Notes under the pieces: generated by a model
Databases searched by the model: none
Told to the model about the DNA's origin: nothing
The model's input: the letters and a program-made list of their open reading frames with translations, nothing else
Shown here: positions 39,164 through 46,903 of the stretch, piece by piece
How positions within the stretch are numbered: position 1 is the first letter of the stretch
Layout of the letters: every line of letters begins with the position of its first letter
Made by a program: the position numbers and the translations under genes
Source of the DNA: Nitrospira sp.
GTDB taxonomy: Bacteria; Nitrospirota; Nitrospiria; Nitrospirales; Nitrospiraceae
Direction of reading: 5' to 3'
NCBI GenBank assembly: GCA_029194535.1
Contig: JARFXR010000001.1
Location: 1,434,721-1,498,720 of the forward strand
DNA: 64,000 nt

Positions 39164-40405
39164 ATGACGGCAGGCACTCCCAAAGATCCCGCACAGTATC
39201 CTGTGCTCCGAAACCTCCAGTTCTCTCCGATCAAGGAGGGGGACGATCAGTTTGTGGTACTGTGGGACCCAAGCGGGTTGAGCAAAGACAAGTTGGTGCT
39301 GCCGTTGAGTTATTTCTTTATTATCCAGCATTTTGACGGTGAACATTCCCTCCAGGAAATCGGCGGCTTGTACTTGAAGCGGTTCGGTGAGTTCCTTCTG
39401 CCGAATAAAGTCGAGCAGCTGGTTGCAGACTTGGAGTCAAAACTGTTTCTCGAGGGTCCGCGCACTGATCAAGCCAGAGCGGAGGCGCTTCAGGCATATC
39501 GACAAGGGCCCTTGCGCCATGCGCAGTTCGCCGGAAGAAGTTATGAGGCCGATGGCGCCAAGCTGCGAAAACAAATCGATGGATTCTTTACTTCGAAAGA
39601 AGGGCCGGACTTCAAACCTTCTCCAAACTCAGGAAAGCCGATCCGAGGACTGGTTGTGCCGACCTACGACTTGAAACAAGCGGGTCCGGTCTATGCCTGG
39701 GCCTATAAAGAACTACAGGAAGCGCAACAACCGGACGTTTGCGTGATCGTCGGCACCGCCAACGCGGGACTTGAGAATATCTTTGCCGTCACGGACAAAG
39801 ACTTTGAAACGCCGCTCGGCGTCGTGCGGGCGGACAAAGCCATATTGGGTCGGCTTCAAGCGATCGTGCCGGAGTTTTTTGCCGAAGACATCGCGCATGA
39901 CTCGGAACATGCCATCGAGTTCCAATTGCCGTTTCTTCAAACCAATACCGGCACCACGAGGCCGGTGACCATCGTGCCGATTCTCTCCTCATTTTCCGCG
40001 ATGAGCCTCGGCAACCCATCTGTGCGAGGAACAGTCGATCGTTTTCTGGCGGCGTTGCGAGACGCGATCGTGTCGTCGGGGAAAACCGCTTGCGTGATTG
40101 CGGCGGGAGAGTTAGCCCATCTCGGCATGCGCTACGGCGACAGCGCGCCGCCCACCGACTTTTCGTTTCACCGGTCGATGCAGCACGATCTCGAAATGCT
40201 GAAGCCGGTGGAAGAACTCAAGCCGGAAGAGTTCGCCGCCTACATCGTGAAGGAAAACGACCAGCGCCGCATTTCCGGGTTCTCGCCCATCTATTGCCTG
40301 CTTCGGCTCATCCAAGCCGACAAGGGGCAGGTGCTCCGCTACGACCGCGGCATTACCGATCAATACAACTCCACAGTCACCTACGCCAGCATGAGCTTCC
40401 ACTAG
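39164..40405 (+). CDS. Memo-family (AmmeMemoRadiSam B-like) protein with altered metal site
   Basis: 413 residues. The C-terminal 255 residues have the Memo fold: IRGLVVPTYDLKQAGPVYAWAY, VCVIVGTANAG, DSEHAIEFQLPFLQ, VTIVPIL and VIAAGELAHLG. The N-terminal 100 residues (YPVLRNLQFSPIKEGDDQFVVLWDP..., helical after residue 48) are an added domain resembling a PqqD-like winged helix. In Memo the copper/iron ligands include the His of P-H-A-G-Y and the His of G-P-x-H; here these read PTYD (Thr167) and GTAN (Asn200), while the EH pair (248-249) and His319 remain. The radical-SAM and AmmeA partners are not in the window. The start at 39164 has GAGG six bases upstream. Confidence 0.85.
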   Translation: MTAGTPKDPAQYPVLRNLQFSPIKEGDDQFVVLWDPSGLSKDKLVLPLSYFFIIQHFDGEHSLQEIGGLYLKRFGEFLLPNKVEQLVADLESKLFLEGPRTDQARAEALQAYRQGPLRHAQFAGRSYEADGAKLRKQIDGFFTSKEGPDFKPSPNSGKPIRGLVVPTYDLKQAGPVYAWAYKELQEAQQPDVCVIVGTANAGLENIFAVTDKDFETPLGVVRADKAILGRLQAIVPEFFAEDIAHDSEHAIEFQLPFLQTNTGTTRPVTIVPILSSFSAMSLGNPSVRGTVDRFLAALRDAIVSSGKTACVIAAGELAHLGMRYGDSAPPTDFSFHRSMQHDLEMLKPVEELKPEEFAAYIVKENDQRRISGFSPIYCLLRLIQADKGQVLRYDRGITDQYNSTVTYASMSFH

Positions 40406-40957
40406 AGCCCCATCGCAAGAGGTTCTGGTCCGATTGCCGGTATCTGGAGATCGGTCGGTCGTGGAATCCCACGAGCTTCCCTCTCGGAGGCTTCCTCCAG
40501 AGAGGAGGCAGCCTATGGGAGATTCACTATCGTATGTGAGCGGTTAAACGGGGATTTGGGCGTTTCTAAAACAATGCTTCGACCAATGGTGAGGTATCGG
40601 CGCGCTGATTCGTCTTTACTTAGAGTAGTCGCGCAGGAGGGTGGTTGTGTGTCCTGGCCTCTGGAGTTTGCAGACAGAGCGCTTGCCTGACTATTGAGAG
40701 ATTCTGTGAGGTCGCTGGCTCGCTTCACTGCCTGGCTCGCTTGGCCCTTTCGCGGCGCCTGCAGTGAGCAGCGGAAATTCTGAGGGTGGTCTGAATACGG
40801 TGATACCGCGATTGGTTACCGCAAGCCTGACCCAAGCTTCCTCCGGTAGGACGCTCCGCCTTGGTGATGATTCCTGTTGCAAGAGCATTTCATCATGAGG
40901 GCTGGTTGTCGGTGAGGATCATAGAAGATTGCCACCCCTGGATCCTCGGAACTGTGA
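40406..40957. other. 552-bp gap between the Memo-like gene and tonB, no clear gene
   Basis: No coding region with a convincing ribosome site or recognisable product. It holds a short direct repeat (GGCTCGCTT at about 40718 and 40735) and a 65-codon minus-strand frame (40691-40888) of unusual composition. It marks the border between the MutL-Memo operon and the iron region. Confidence 0.4.
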
Positions 40958-41920
40958 ATGATGACGACCATCGAATTTGCCAGGCTGACACGTAGCGGCG
41001 AAACGCATCACGCTCATAGCTGGTCGGCATCCCTAATTTTTCATGTACTGGGCGTCTGGTGCACGCTTGTACTGGTCGCGGAATTCGAAAAGCCTAATCG
41101 CCCCATTCCATTTGCGTGGGACGTTGTCATGGTAGCGGCTCCACCGAAAGTAGAGCCGGCTCCTAAATCGCCAACGCCTCCGCCTCTCACGCCGCCAGCC
41201 CGTCCTCGTATCACGCCTCAGGTACAACGAACCAGTGACCAGCGTCCATCGGCCCAGACACAGACGGTGGAGACAGTTCAGCAGACTGTCCAAGATATTG
41301 CCATGCCCGTTGAACAGGTAACGGCCACGCCGGTTGAGACTGCGATCCACCGCCCCCAGGTACAGAGCGTCGAAAGTCCGATGGCTGTGGTGCAGGCGGC
41401 AAGGACCACGACGGTTGTTGAGACCAGTCAGAGGGGGTCTGAAGTCGTGACGGAAACTGCGCCGGTGACCGAAAACGCGTTAATGGAGGAGACCGCACCA
41501 GCGACGGAACAAGTGGCCGTCGCGCATCAGCCTGCCGTGATGCCGCGCGAGTCTGCTACACAATCGGATTCCCCAGTGGTAGAAGAAAAGACTGTGCAGC
41601 ACCGTGTTGTGCAATATCGGAAAGTCCAGGCGGATTACGGGTGGCTTCGAGACACTCTCTGGAATCGGATTCAGGAATTAAAGCGCTATCCGGCGCTGGC
41701 AAGGAGCAATCACTGGGAAGGGAAGGTTGTCGTTGCGGCGGTCATCCGTGAGGATGGAACTGTCGTCGGACTGCGTATCGCCGAAAGTTCAGGCCGGCCC
41801 ATTCTCGACCAGGAAGCGCTTTCGGTTATGAGACAGGCATCACCGCTGACACTCAAGCATCCCTTAGGGAAGCCGCAGGTCACGATTCTTATTCCCATCA
41901 GTTATCGATTGGATGGATAG
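40958..41920 (+). CDS. tonB: Energy transducer TonB
   Basis: 320 residues with the TonB layout: short cytoplasmic N-terminus, one membrane helix (about 24-43), a long proline- and valine/threonine-rich periplasmic spacer (about 60-230) and the C-terminal TonB domain (about 240-320) with RIQELKRYPALARSNHWEGKVVVAAVIREDGTV and the final IPISYRLDG strand. It carries proton-motive energy from ExbBD to outer-membrane receptors; exbBD are not in the window. The siderophore receptor at 50732 is a likely partner. Confidence 0.9.
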   Translation: MMTTIEFARLTRSGETHHAHSWSASLIFHVLGVWCTLVLVAEFEKPNRPIPFAWDVVMVAAPPKVEPAPKSPTPPPLTPPARPRITPQVQRTSDQRPSAQTQTVETVQQTVQDIAMPVEQVTATPVETAIHRPQVQSVESPMAVVQAARTTTVVETSQRGSEVVTETAPVTENALMEETAPATEQVAVAHQPAVMPRESATQSDSPVVEEKTVQHRVVQYRKVQADYGWLRDTLWNRIQELKRYPALARSNHWEGKVVVAAVIREDGTVVGLRIAESSGRPILDQEALSVMRQASPLTLKHPLGKPQVTILIPISYRLDG

Positions 41921-41998
41921 CGGTGGCTGCCTGGGTCGTTCCTGCGAACGGCAGTGATCGGGGTTGCACCATATAGAGAATTGCAAAGGAGAAGACTC

Positions 41999-42445
41999 AT
42001 GAGCCGCACGAAGATTGTCTGCACTGTTGCAGTGCTATCAGGGGTACTGAGCGGGCTCCCGGTCGACGGATCCGCCATTGCGCAGATCAAGAGCGACAAA
42101 GTGTTCTACGCCGTCGCGACCGATGCCAAGGGTGTGGAAACCGATGTCAAGAACGTCATTTTCTATTATGAGGAAAAGATCAGCGAAACTGCGTTCGTAC
42201 CGCACGAAATGCGAGAAGTGCCGGTCAAACGTGGCACCGCAACCGTCAAGATCAAGTTTGACAACATCAAGCACATCGATCTTAAACCTTCGGGGAATAG
42301 TACGCCTCCCCACGTGACTATCACATTGGCGGACGGAAAGATCGGCGAATTCATTCTGGCTATGGCCGGAAGTTTCAGAGGTCAATCCGATTTCGGTGAG
42401 GTCGAGCTTCCTGCGGCGGAGATCAGGAAGCTGACGTTCAAGTAA
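41999..42445 (+). CDS. Small periplasmic protein of unknown function
   Basis: 148 residues with a signal peptide (about 1-28, cleavage near AIAQ). The start has AAGGAG eight bases upstream. The mature part is beta-rich with lysine-rich strands (TVKIKFDNIKHIDLKP) and ends ELPAAEIRKLTFK. No family recognised. It follows tonB by 78 bp and so may serve iron uptake. The 289 bp that follow hold no convincing gene. Confidence 0.72.
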   Translation: MSRTKIVCTVAVLSGVLSGLPVDGSAIAQIKSDKVFYAVATDAKGVETDVKNVIFYYEEKISETAFVPHEMREVPVKRGTATVKIKFDNIKHIDLKPSGNSTPPHVTITLADGKIGEFILAMAGSFRGQSDFGEVELPAAEIRKLTFK

Positions 42446-42734
42446 CGTTGGACTCCGTCCCACCCATGACTCAGTCCTCAGTCAACGCTCTACGTCCGGG
42501 GAGCAGAAGACGGGATTGGGAGATCTGTAAGCCGGAAGCGCTGGCTGGGCAAGAACACCACCAGGGCACCATGCCCGGCATCGGCATCAATCTGAGCGGA
42601 TGCATGCAATCCAAAGGGCATTCCTATGTCGAGGATTCTGGGCCGCGGCATCCCAATCCCGACGATGCGAAACCTCACGAGGGGAGTCCGCTGCCGGAAT
42701 TGCCACGATCGAGGCTGGCAGGCAGTGATTGACG

Positions 42735-43037
42735 ATGGGAAACCCCACCAGAACGAAGCAGATTCCTTGGAAAAATGTCGTATCCCGTATCGCTGCGGCG
42801 GCCTTCGGCGGATACACCCTGACCTATACCTTCACGGCGTGCTTGACTCTCCTCCTGCCCCTCTCTAAAACTGAGGCTGTGCTGACAGCGGCGATGTTTT
42901 CCTTCGTGCTCTACACCGGCGCTATTGTCTGGGCGTTTGCGGCTTCAACGCCACGGCGTGCCTGGGTCGGTCTCCTGTCTCCCGCATTCGGCTGCGGAGT
43001 CATTGTGTTCCCGCTGTTCCCAGCCGTCGTCCGCTGA
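42735..43037 (+). CDS. DUF3649-like small membrane protein (iron-uptake associated)
   Basis: 100 residues with three membrane helices. The sequence VVSRIAAAAFGGYTLTYTFTACLTLLLPLSKTEAVLTAAM then FVLYTGAIVWAFAA strongly resembles DUF3649, usually encoded with PepSY, DUF3325 and TonB-receptor genes of siderophore loci. The other members of that set are at 46904 and 48439, so the module is present but split. In-frame TTG at 42729 could be an alternative start. Confidence 0.8.
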   Translation: MGNPTRTKQIPWKNVVSRIAAAAFGGYTLTYTFTACLTLLLPLSKTEAVLTAAMFSFVLYTGAIVWAFAASTPRRAWVGLLSPAFGCGVIVFPLFPAVVR

Positions 43038-43474
43038 AGTGACTTGCCGCCTACACATGCACGAAACTACGGCTTCATGAAAGATGGGTTGTGCAGTCGG
43101 CTGATCGATCCCCTGCTTGGTCACCGCGCAGGGCAGGGAAGGAGCATCCGTGCACGATATTCGTAGCAACCGCTCTTCCGACGCCGTCGAGTGCGATCGA
43201 GCAAAAAGGGCCTGCTTGTGCGCCAGGTCACAACATCGAGCCGGAATGCCATCACGGGAAGTGGTTCGCCCTGTCTGATGGTCGCCGCTCCGGTGAAGGC
43301 ATGCTGGTGTGTAATCCGGCCGGTGGAATGGGTCGGTTCTCGGTATAATGGCTGTGACCGTATGCCGTCGCCTCGTAGCGCGTGAGGACTAGCCGCGGTT
43401 CTGGTGCCTGCATGATTCTATTCGCATCACGGTCGGAATATCGACGACTCGGTCTCTAATCAAGGAGCATGAGA
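43038..43474. other. 437-bp gap upstream of the ZIP transporter
   Basis: No credible gene. A TATAAT hexamer occurs at 43344-43349 but its upstream partner (CGGTGG) is not a -35 element. No Fur- or Zur-like dyad was found. Confidence 0.35.
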
Positions 43475-44224
43475 ATGGATCTCATAGGGCTCGGTGCAAT
43501 CGCCGGTGTCATCCCGGTCTATCTAGGAATTTTCGTGGCGTTGTTTTTGGGGCGAGTGCTGCCTCGGTCGTGGGAAGGGTTGCTCATCGGGGTGGCTACC
43601 GGCGTGTTGGCCTATCTTTTTTTCGACCTCATGCACGAAGCGATTGAACTGACAGGCGCCCGTGATGCAGTCTCATGGATGGTTTTTCTGGGGAGCCTCG
43701 GAGTCAGTCTGGTCGGCTTGGTCTCGTTAGAGTCCAGCCAAATATTCGGGGGAAAAACCGGGAATCGCATGCTCTCCCTTCCTTACATGATTGCGCTGGG
43801 CATGGGCTTCCACAATCTTGGAGAGGGATTGGCGATCGGGGCGAGCTACGCGAATGGTGAATGGGTGCTGAGCGCGCTGCTCGTGGCAGGGTTTGCACTC
43901 CATAACGGGACAGAGGGGTTCGGAATTGTGGGTGCCGCGGGCAAAGCACCGATGACCGGGAAAGATATATTCGTGCTCGGGCTCCTGGCTGGGGCTCCAA
44001 CGTGCTTGGGAGCGCTCTTAAGCGGGCAGGGGCTCTCGTCGTACTTCACAATTTCATTCTATGCGATGGCCGCTGGTTCGCTTTTCTATGTCATTCTCTC
44101 GCTGACCGCCATCTCTTATACGGTCACGCGCCGACTACAGGTTGCCTCAGGCGTTTTTCTGGGCATCAGCCTCATGTACATCACCGCGATGGTTCTCACG
44201 CTGGTCGGCGGAATTCGCACTTAA
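43475..44224 (+). CDS. ZIP-family metal transporter
   Basis: 249 residues with eight membrane helices. The metal-binding helices are clear: LGMGFHNLGEGLAIGASY (HNxGEG, helix 4) and ALHNGTEGFGIVGA (HNxxEG, helix 5), the family signature for divalent cation import (Zn, Fe or Mn). The ATG at 43475 has AAGGAG seven bases upstream; the ATG at 43469 is too close to it. Given the iron genes around it and the Fur box 30 bp downstream, iron or zinc is the likely substrate. Confidence 0.9.
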   Translation: MDLIGLGAIAGVIPVYLGIFVALFLGRVLPRSWEGLLIGVATGVLAYLFFDLMHEAIELTGARDAVSWMVFLGSLGVSLVGLVSLESSQIFGGKTGNRMLSLPYMIALGMGFHNLGEGLAIGASYANGEWVLSALLVAGFALHNGTEGFGIVGAAGKAPMTGKDIFVLGLLAGAPTCLGALLSGQGLSSYFTISFYAMAAGSLFYVILSLTAISYTVTRRLQVASGVFLGISLMYITAMVLTLVGGIRT

Positions 44225-44253
44225 GATCAGGTTAGTCACTGAAGAAAATAGGG

Positions 44254-44295
44254 TTGACAAGGGCATGTGTTAAATGATATTGAGAATACATATCA
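44254..44295 (+). promoter_or_regulatory. Promoter overlapped by a Fur box
   Basis: TTGACA at 44254-44259. The 21 bp at 44275-44295 form TGATAT-N9-ATATCA; its central 19 bp match the Fur consensus GATAATGATAATCATTATC at 14 positions. The operator covers the expected -10 and start (GATATT at 44276-44281 after 16 bp), so iron-loaded Fur would block transcription of the genes at 44413-46076. Confidence 0.75.
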
Positions 44296-44412
44296 ATACC
44301 AACAATGACGTGAGCCTTTGCAAATACAGACTTTCATGACCTGTCAACTGGAAGCACCAAAGGGTGCAAGCAGCGCTTGTTTTTCGAAGCGAGTGCAGGA
44401 AGGCTGCTCAGG

Positions 44413-44637
44413 ATGACCGCTGCAACACAGCGGGAGGCGATCCTAGATGCTCGTGTGTTGAGCATCCCGACTCGTCTGTCTGGTTCCGGTCCTTGCAGGA
44501 AGGTGCCGGCCGGTCTGGTCGACGTGCTCAAGGAATAGCGGCTAGCCCACCCGGTTTTTAGCCGGTGGCTAAAAGAGGAGGTCGAGAATGCCGCGGCTGC
44601 TCCGCTGCCGACCACCAACTCGGCGGCACTCAGGTAG
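44413..44637 (+). pseudogene. Possible small gene interrupted by an amber codon
   Basis: ATG at 44413 opens 41 codons (MTAATQREAILDARVLSIPT...GLVDVLKE) to TAG at 44536-44538; the same frame then continues 32 codons (RLAHPVFSRWLKEEVENAAA...AALR) to TAG at 44637. Both parts have normal bacterial composition and the helix-rich ends join well, so CAG (Gln) to TAG is a plausible loss. It is the first frame after the Fur-controlled promoter. Alternatively two chance frames. Confidence 0.3.
44556..44574 (+). other. Perfect short hairpin before an AGGAGG site
   Basis: TTTTAGCC and GGCTAAAA (44556-44563, 44567-44574) form an 8-bp stem with a 3-base loop, followed by GAGGAGG (44575-44581) and an ATG at 44588. 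The frame from that ATG is arginine-rich and overlaps the next gene, so no protein is claimed; the element may be a processing or translation-control signal in the Fur-regulated transcript. Confidence 0.35.
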
Positions 44638-44723
44638 CTGCAGAGCATCACCCGTTAGACGGAACGATGAGCTAATCCTCCTGCACCATTGCAATCGGTT
44701 TAGTCATGAACCGAAGGAAAAGG

Positions 44724-44891
44724 ATGAAATCGAGCTGTGTAAAGTGCGGCGGGCTCTTGGTGCTCGAAGTAGTGTTGGATTTCTACCGAATGACCGAATG
44801 GAGATGTGTGAACTGCGGGTGGAATCGGCGTGATCTTCATTGGTCGCCAGCAGTCGAGAGGCGTGCGATTGGGAGAGGTGCGTACAAGTGA
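44724..44891 (+). CDS. Small zinc-ribbon protein
   Basis: 55 residues (MKSSCVKCGG...). Two CxxC knuckles (CVKCGG and CVNCGW) separated by 20 residues form a treble-clef or ribbon metal site. The ATG at 44724 has GAAGG eight bases upstream; an ATG at 44706 in the same frame is possible. Second small gene of the Fur-controlled run; function unknown. Confidence 0.6.
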   Translation: MKSSCVKCGGLLVLEVVLDFYRMTEWRCVNCGWNRRDLHWSPAVERRAIGRGAYK

Positions 44892-44916
44892 ACGGCTTGA
44901 GTAAAGGAGAATATCA

Positions 44917-45432
44917 ATGAGGCTCAATGAAGCAAGCATGTTGGATTTTCGCGTGCCGGCCCTGGTAGGAGGCGAGGTGAGGTATCTGTCGGGAAAACAA
45001 TTTCGTGGACGCGTGATTGTGATGTGCTGCTTGCCGGACCAGGGCATCATCGCGGCGGCGGAAACGCTGGACGATCAAACCGAGCGATTTCGGGAAGTTG
45101 ATGCTGAGCTCTTGATTGTCGGGTCGGACGCCTCTCTTCACCACCAACTCTGGCAAGACCGAGAGAGGAGGCGCTGTGCGACGGTGCTCGCCGACCCTTG
45201 TCGGCGTCTGCATCGGATGTTCGGCCTCGCCTCCGGTTCATCTGGCTCTCAGTGCCGAACCCTGCTTTTGGATGAAGCAGGGATAGTACGATTACGTTGG
45301 CGCCATGATTTTTCATCTAGCGAACTGCAGGCCATCCGCAATCTCGTTGTGCTCAATCGATTCTCCTTCAGCGAGCCTACAGAAGCCTGGGAGGGGTCTA
45401 CCGACTTTCGCAGAGAGGTTCTCCCTGTTTAG
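44917..45432 (+). CDS. Peroxiredoxin/thioredoxin-fold protein without the usual active cysteine
   Basis: 171 residues, strong ribosome site AAAGGAG. The fold is that of AhpC/TSA proteins: FRVPALVGGEVRYLSGKQFRGRVIVMCCLPDQ, then AELLIVGSDASLHHQLW and ATVLADPCRRLHRMFGLA and RTLLLDEAGIVRLRW. In peroxiredoxins a PxxxTxxC motif starts the first helix; here that place reads CCLPDQGIIAAAETL, with two cysteines one turn earlier and none at the peroxidatic position. It may be a non-catalytic redox-fold protein or use a different cysteine. Member of the Fur-controlled run. Confidence 0.7.
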   Translation: MRLNEASMLDFRVPALVGGEVRYLSGKQFRGRVIVMCCLPDQGIIAAAETLDDQTERFREVDAELLIVGSDASLHHQLWQDRERRRCATVLADPCRRLHRMFGLASGSSGSQCRTLLLDEAGIVRLRWRHDFSSSELQAIRNLVVLNRFSFSEPTEAWEGSTDFRREVLPV

Positions 45433-45534
45433 CGCCGCTTCGGCAGACAGTAGGCGGTTGGCGTCAGAGGCTGGCATCATATCGGGTGTCACACCACGAG
45501 GTATGAATCGAGGTATGAATCAAGGAGGGAAATC

Positions 45535-45741
45535 ATGCAGGGCCACGGGCAATTGAAACTCGCGGTATGTGGTTGCGGAAGACTTCATGTAACTTACGGG
45601 TCGATCACGCTGCATTTTGAGAGGGAAGAATTCCAAGTATTTGCTGATTCCATCGGGCGTCTGGCCTCAATGCTTAAACAATCCTCTTTAGATTCCGTGT
45701 CTGCGCATGCAGGCTCATCAAGCGTCCACATGTGTCACTGA
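45535..45741 (+). CDS. Small protein of unknown function
   Basis: 68 residues with the strong ribosome site AAGGAGGG. A CGCG motif (VCGCGRLHVTYGSITLHFEREEF) precedes a helix; the shape 'C-x-C-x4-H-V-x-Y/F-G-x2-T/S-L-x-F-x3-E-F' suggests a small conserved domain, but I cannot name the family with certainty. The upstream 24 bp are two perfect copies of GAGGTATGAATC (45498-45521). Confidence 0.6.
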   Translation: MQGHGQLKLAVCGCGRLHVTYGSITLHFEREEFQVFADSIGRLASMLKQSSLDSVSAHAGSSSVHMCH

Positions 45742-45755
45742 TGAGGAGTCAAACG

Positions 45756-45926
45756 ATGAAAATTCGCCATTGTCCTCGGTGTCAACGGAATTGTCTCTTC
45801 CAGACGGGGGCCTTTTGGGCCTGCGCGATCTGCCGCTACGCAATCACACAAAGTGCGCTGATCGTTGATGAAGGTCGACGGTCAAAAAGTGCGATCGTTT
45901 CGGCCGGCACGGCTTCGACTCTCTGA
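45756..45926 (+). CDS. Small zinc-ribbon protein
   Basis: 56 residues (MKIRHCPRCQRNCLFQTGAF...). CPRC and CAIC make a four-cysteine ribbon; the rest is polar. Ribosome site GAGGAG seven bases upstream of this ATG decides the start over the earlier in-frame ATG at 45741. It is 14 bp after the previous gene. Confidence 0.6.
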   Translation: MKIRHCPRCQRNCLFQTGAFWACAICRYAITQSALIVDEGRRSKSAIVSAGTASTL

Positions 45927-45941
45927 ATGAAGGAGTAAAGG

Positions 45942-46076
45942 ATGAAGGCTGACTCCATCATTCGGAATGACACATTTCCAGTGCTCATCAGTCTCGCGGT
46001 GGCGCTCGGAATTCTAGTGGGTGCCATCGTGGCACTATCCATCTGGACGCTATTGTCGGCGGCATTAGAACGGTAG
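45942..46076 (+). CDS. Small single-helix membrane protein (44 aa)
   Basis: 44 residues (MKADSIIRNDTFPVLISLAV...) with one membrane helix (about 13-40) and a polar N-terminus. Ribosome site AAGGAGTAAAGG directly upstream. Last of the five small genes behind the Fur-box promoter. Size and shape are those of small membrane regulators or subunits; no function can be assigned. Confidence 0.55.
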   Translation: MKADSIIRNDTFPVLISLAVALGILVGAIVALSIWTLLSAALER

Positions 46077-46903
46077 TTTTCATGAGTCGTCCCTAGAAAA
46101 ATGTGACATCCATTTCGTGGCCCAATATGTTCCTATTCGCGACACAAGAGAGAAAGCGGACTGCGCGGACCGCTCTGTCATGTTCGGCAGGATGAGGCGG
46201 CGCGCTCATGAGTAGCCGGAGCCTTGCCGCACTCTCCACTCCTCACGTGCGGGGCTGGCGCTCTTGCGAAAGCGGAGTCTTCTGCGAATCCGCTGCGTCC
46301 GATCGAGCTTAAGGAACAAGAGCACGATTCTGCATATACTCGAATAGCCGCCCTTGGCGCATGGGTGAGTCAGCTGCGGATCAAGAGCTAACTCACCTGA
46401 CTCTCGATTCCGCAAATCGTGTACGCATATCATGCATATTGTGCAAGGCGCCAGACATGGCGGATTGGGGATTGGCTGCCCAGTCGTCATACACTCGGTG
46501 TGATCCACATTTGAGGTATATGGCCTAGTTAGCTAACACTAATGATAGTGGTATCGTACACCGCCTTCAAATAGTCCAAAGCTGACGCTTTGGGTGGGTG
46601 CTCCGTCCAAACCGGCAAGAGAACGGCCGCAGCGGAAATAGGCAGGACAAGGTATCTTGGTCAGCCGTAGGCTCATGTGTGGTTACGGGCTCCGTCGCCT
46701 GCTACGCCATCACCGTTATCGCTGCCTTCATTCAGGACAATGCTGCTTCGAGTGTCCAAGATTGATGCCGCAAATTGAGAGCCAGACAGCGACAGGTTTG
46801 GATGTGGGTTGTGGGTAGGCAGGGGTTTGCGCCCTCTACCGCTCGTATGGATCGTGAGTGGTAATCCGCACTGGTGCCCGGATAGATTCGCCCGGCTACA
46901 GTC
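46077..46903. other. 827-bp gap before the PepSY gene, no clear gene
   Basis: No coding region supported on either strand. A palindrome GTTAGCTAAC (46528-46537) adjoins a weak Fur-like sequence around 46540-46555 (TAATGATAGTGGTATC), about 350 bp before the PepSY start. A poor fit to consensus and the distance make a role in its regulation uncertain. Confidence 0.35.

Noticed and set aside
40691-40888. 65-codon minus-strand frame in the gap before tonB
   Set aside because: Has an ATG but no convincing ribosome site or similarity; kept only as part of the gap description.
42466-42732. Possible small protein before the DUF3649-like gene
   Set aside because: No ribosome site, low-complexity polar composition and no hydrophobic core.
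46540-46558. Third Fur box upstream of the PepSY gene
   Set aside because: Only about 10 of 19 positions match and it lies 350 bp from the gene; much weaker than the two accepted boxes.
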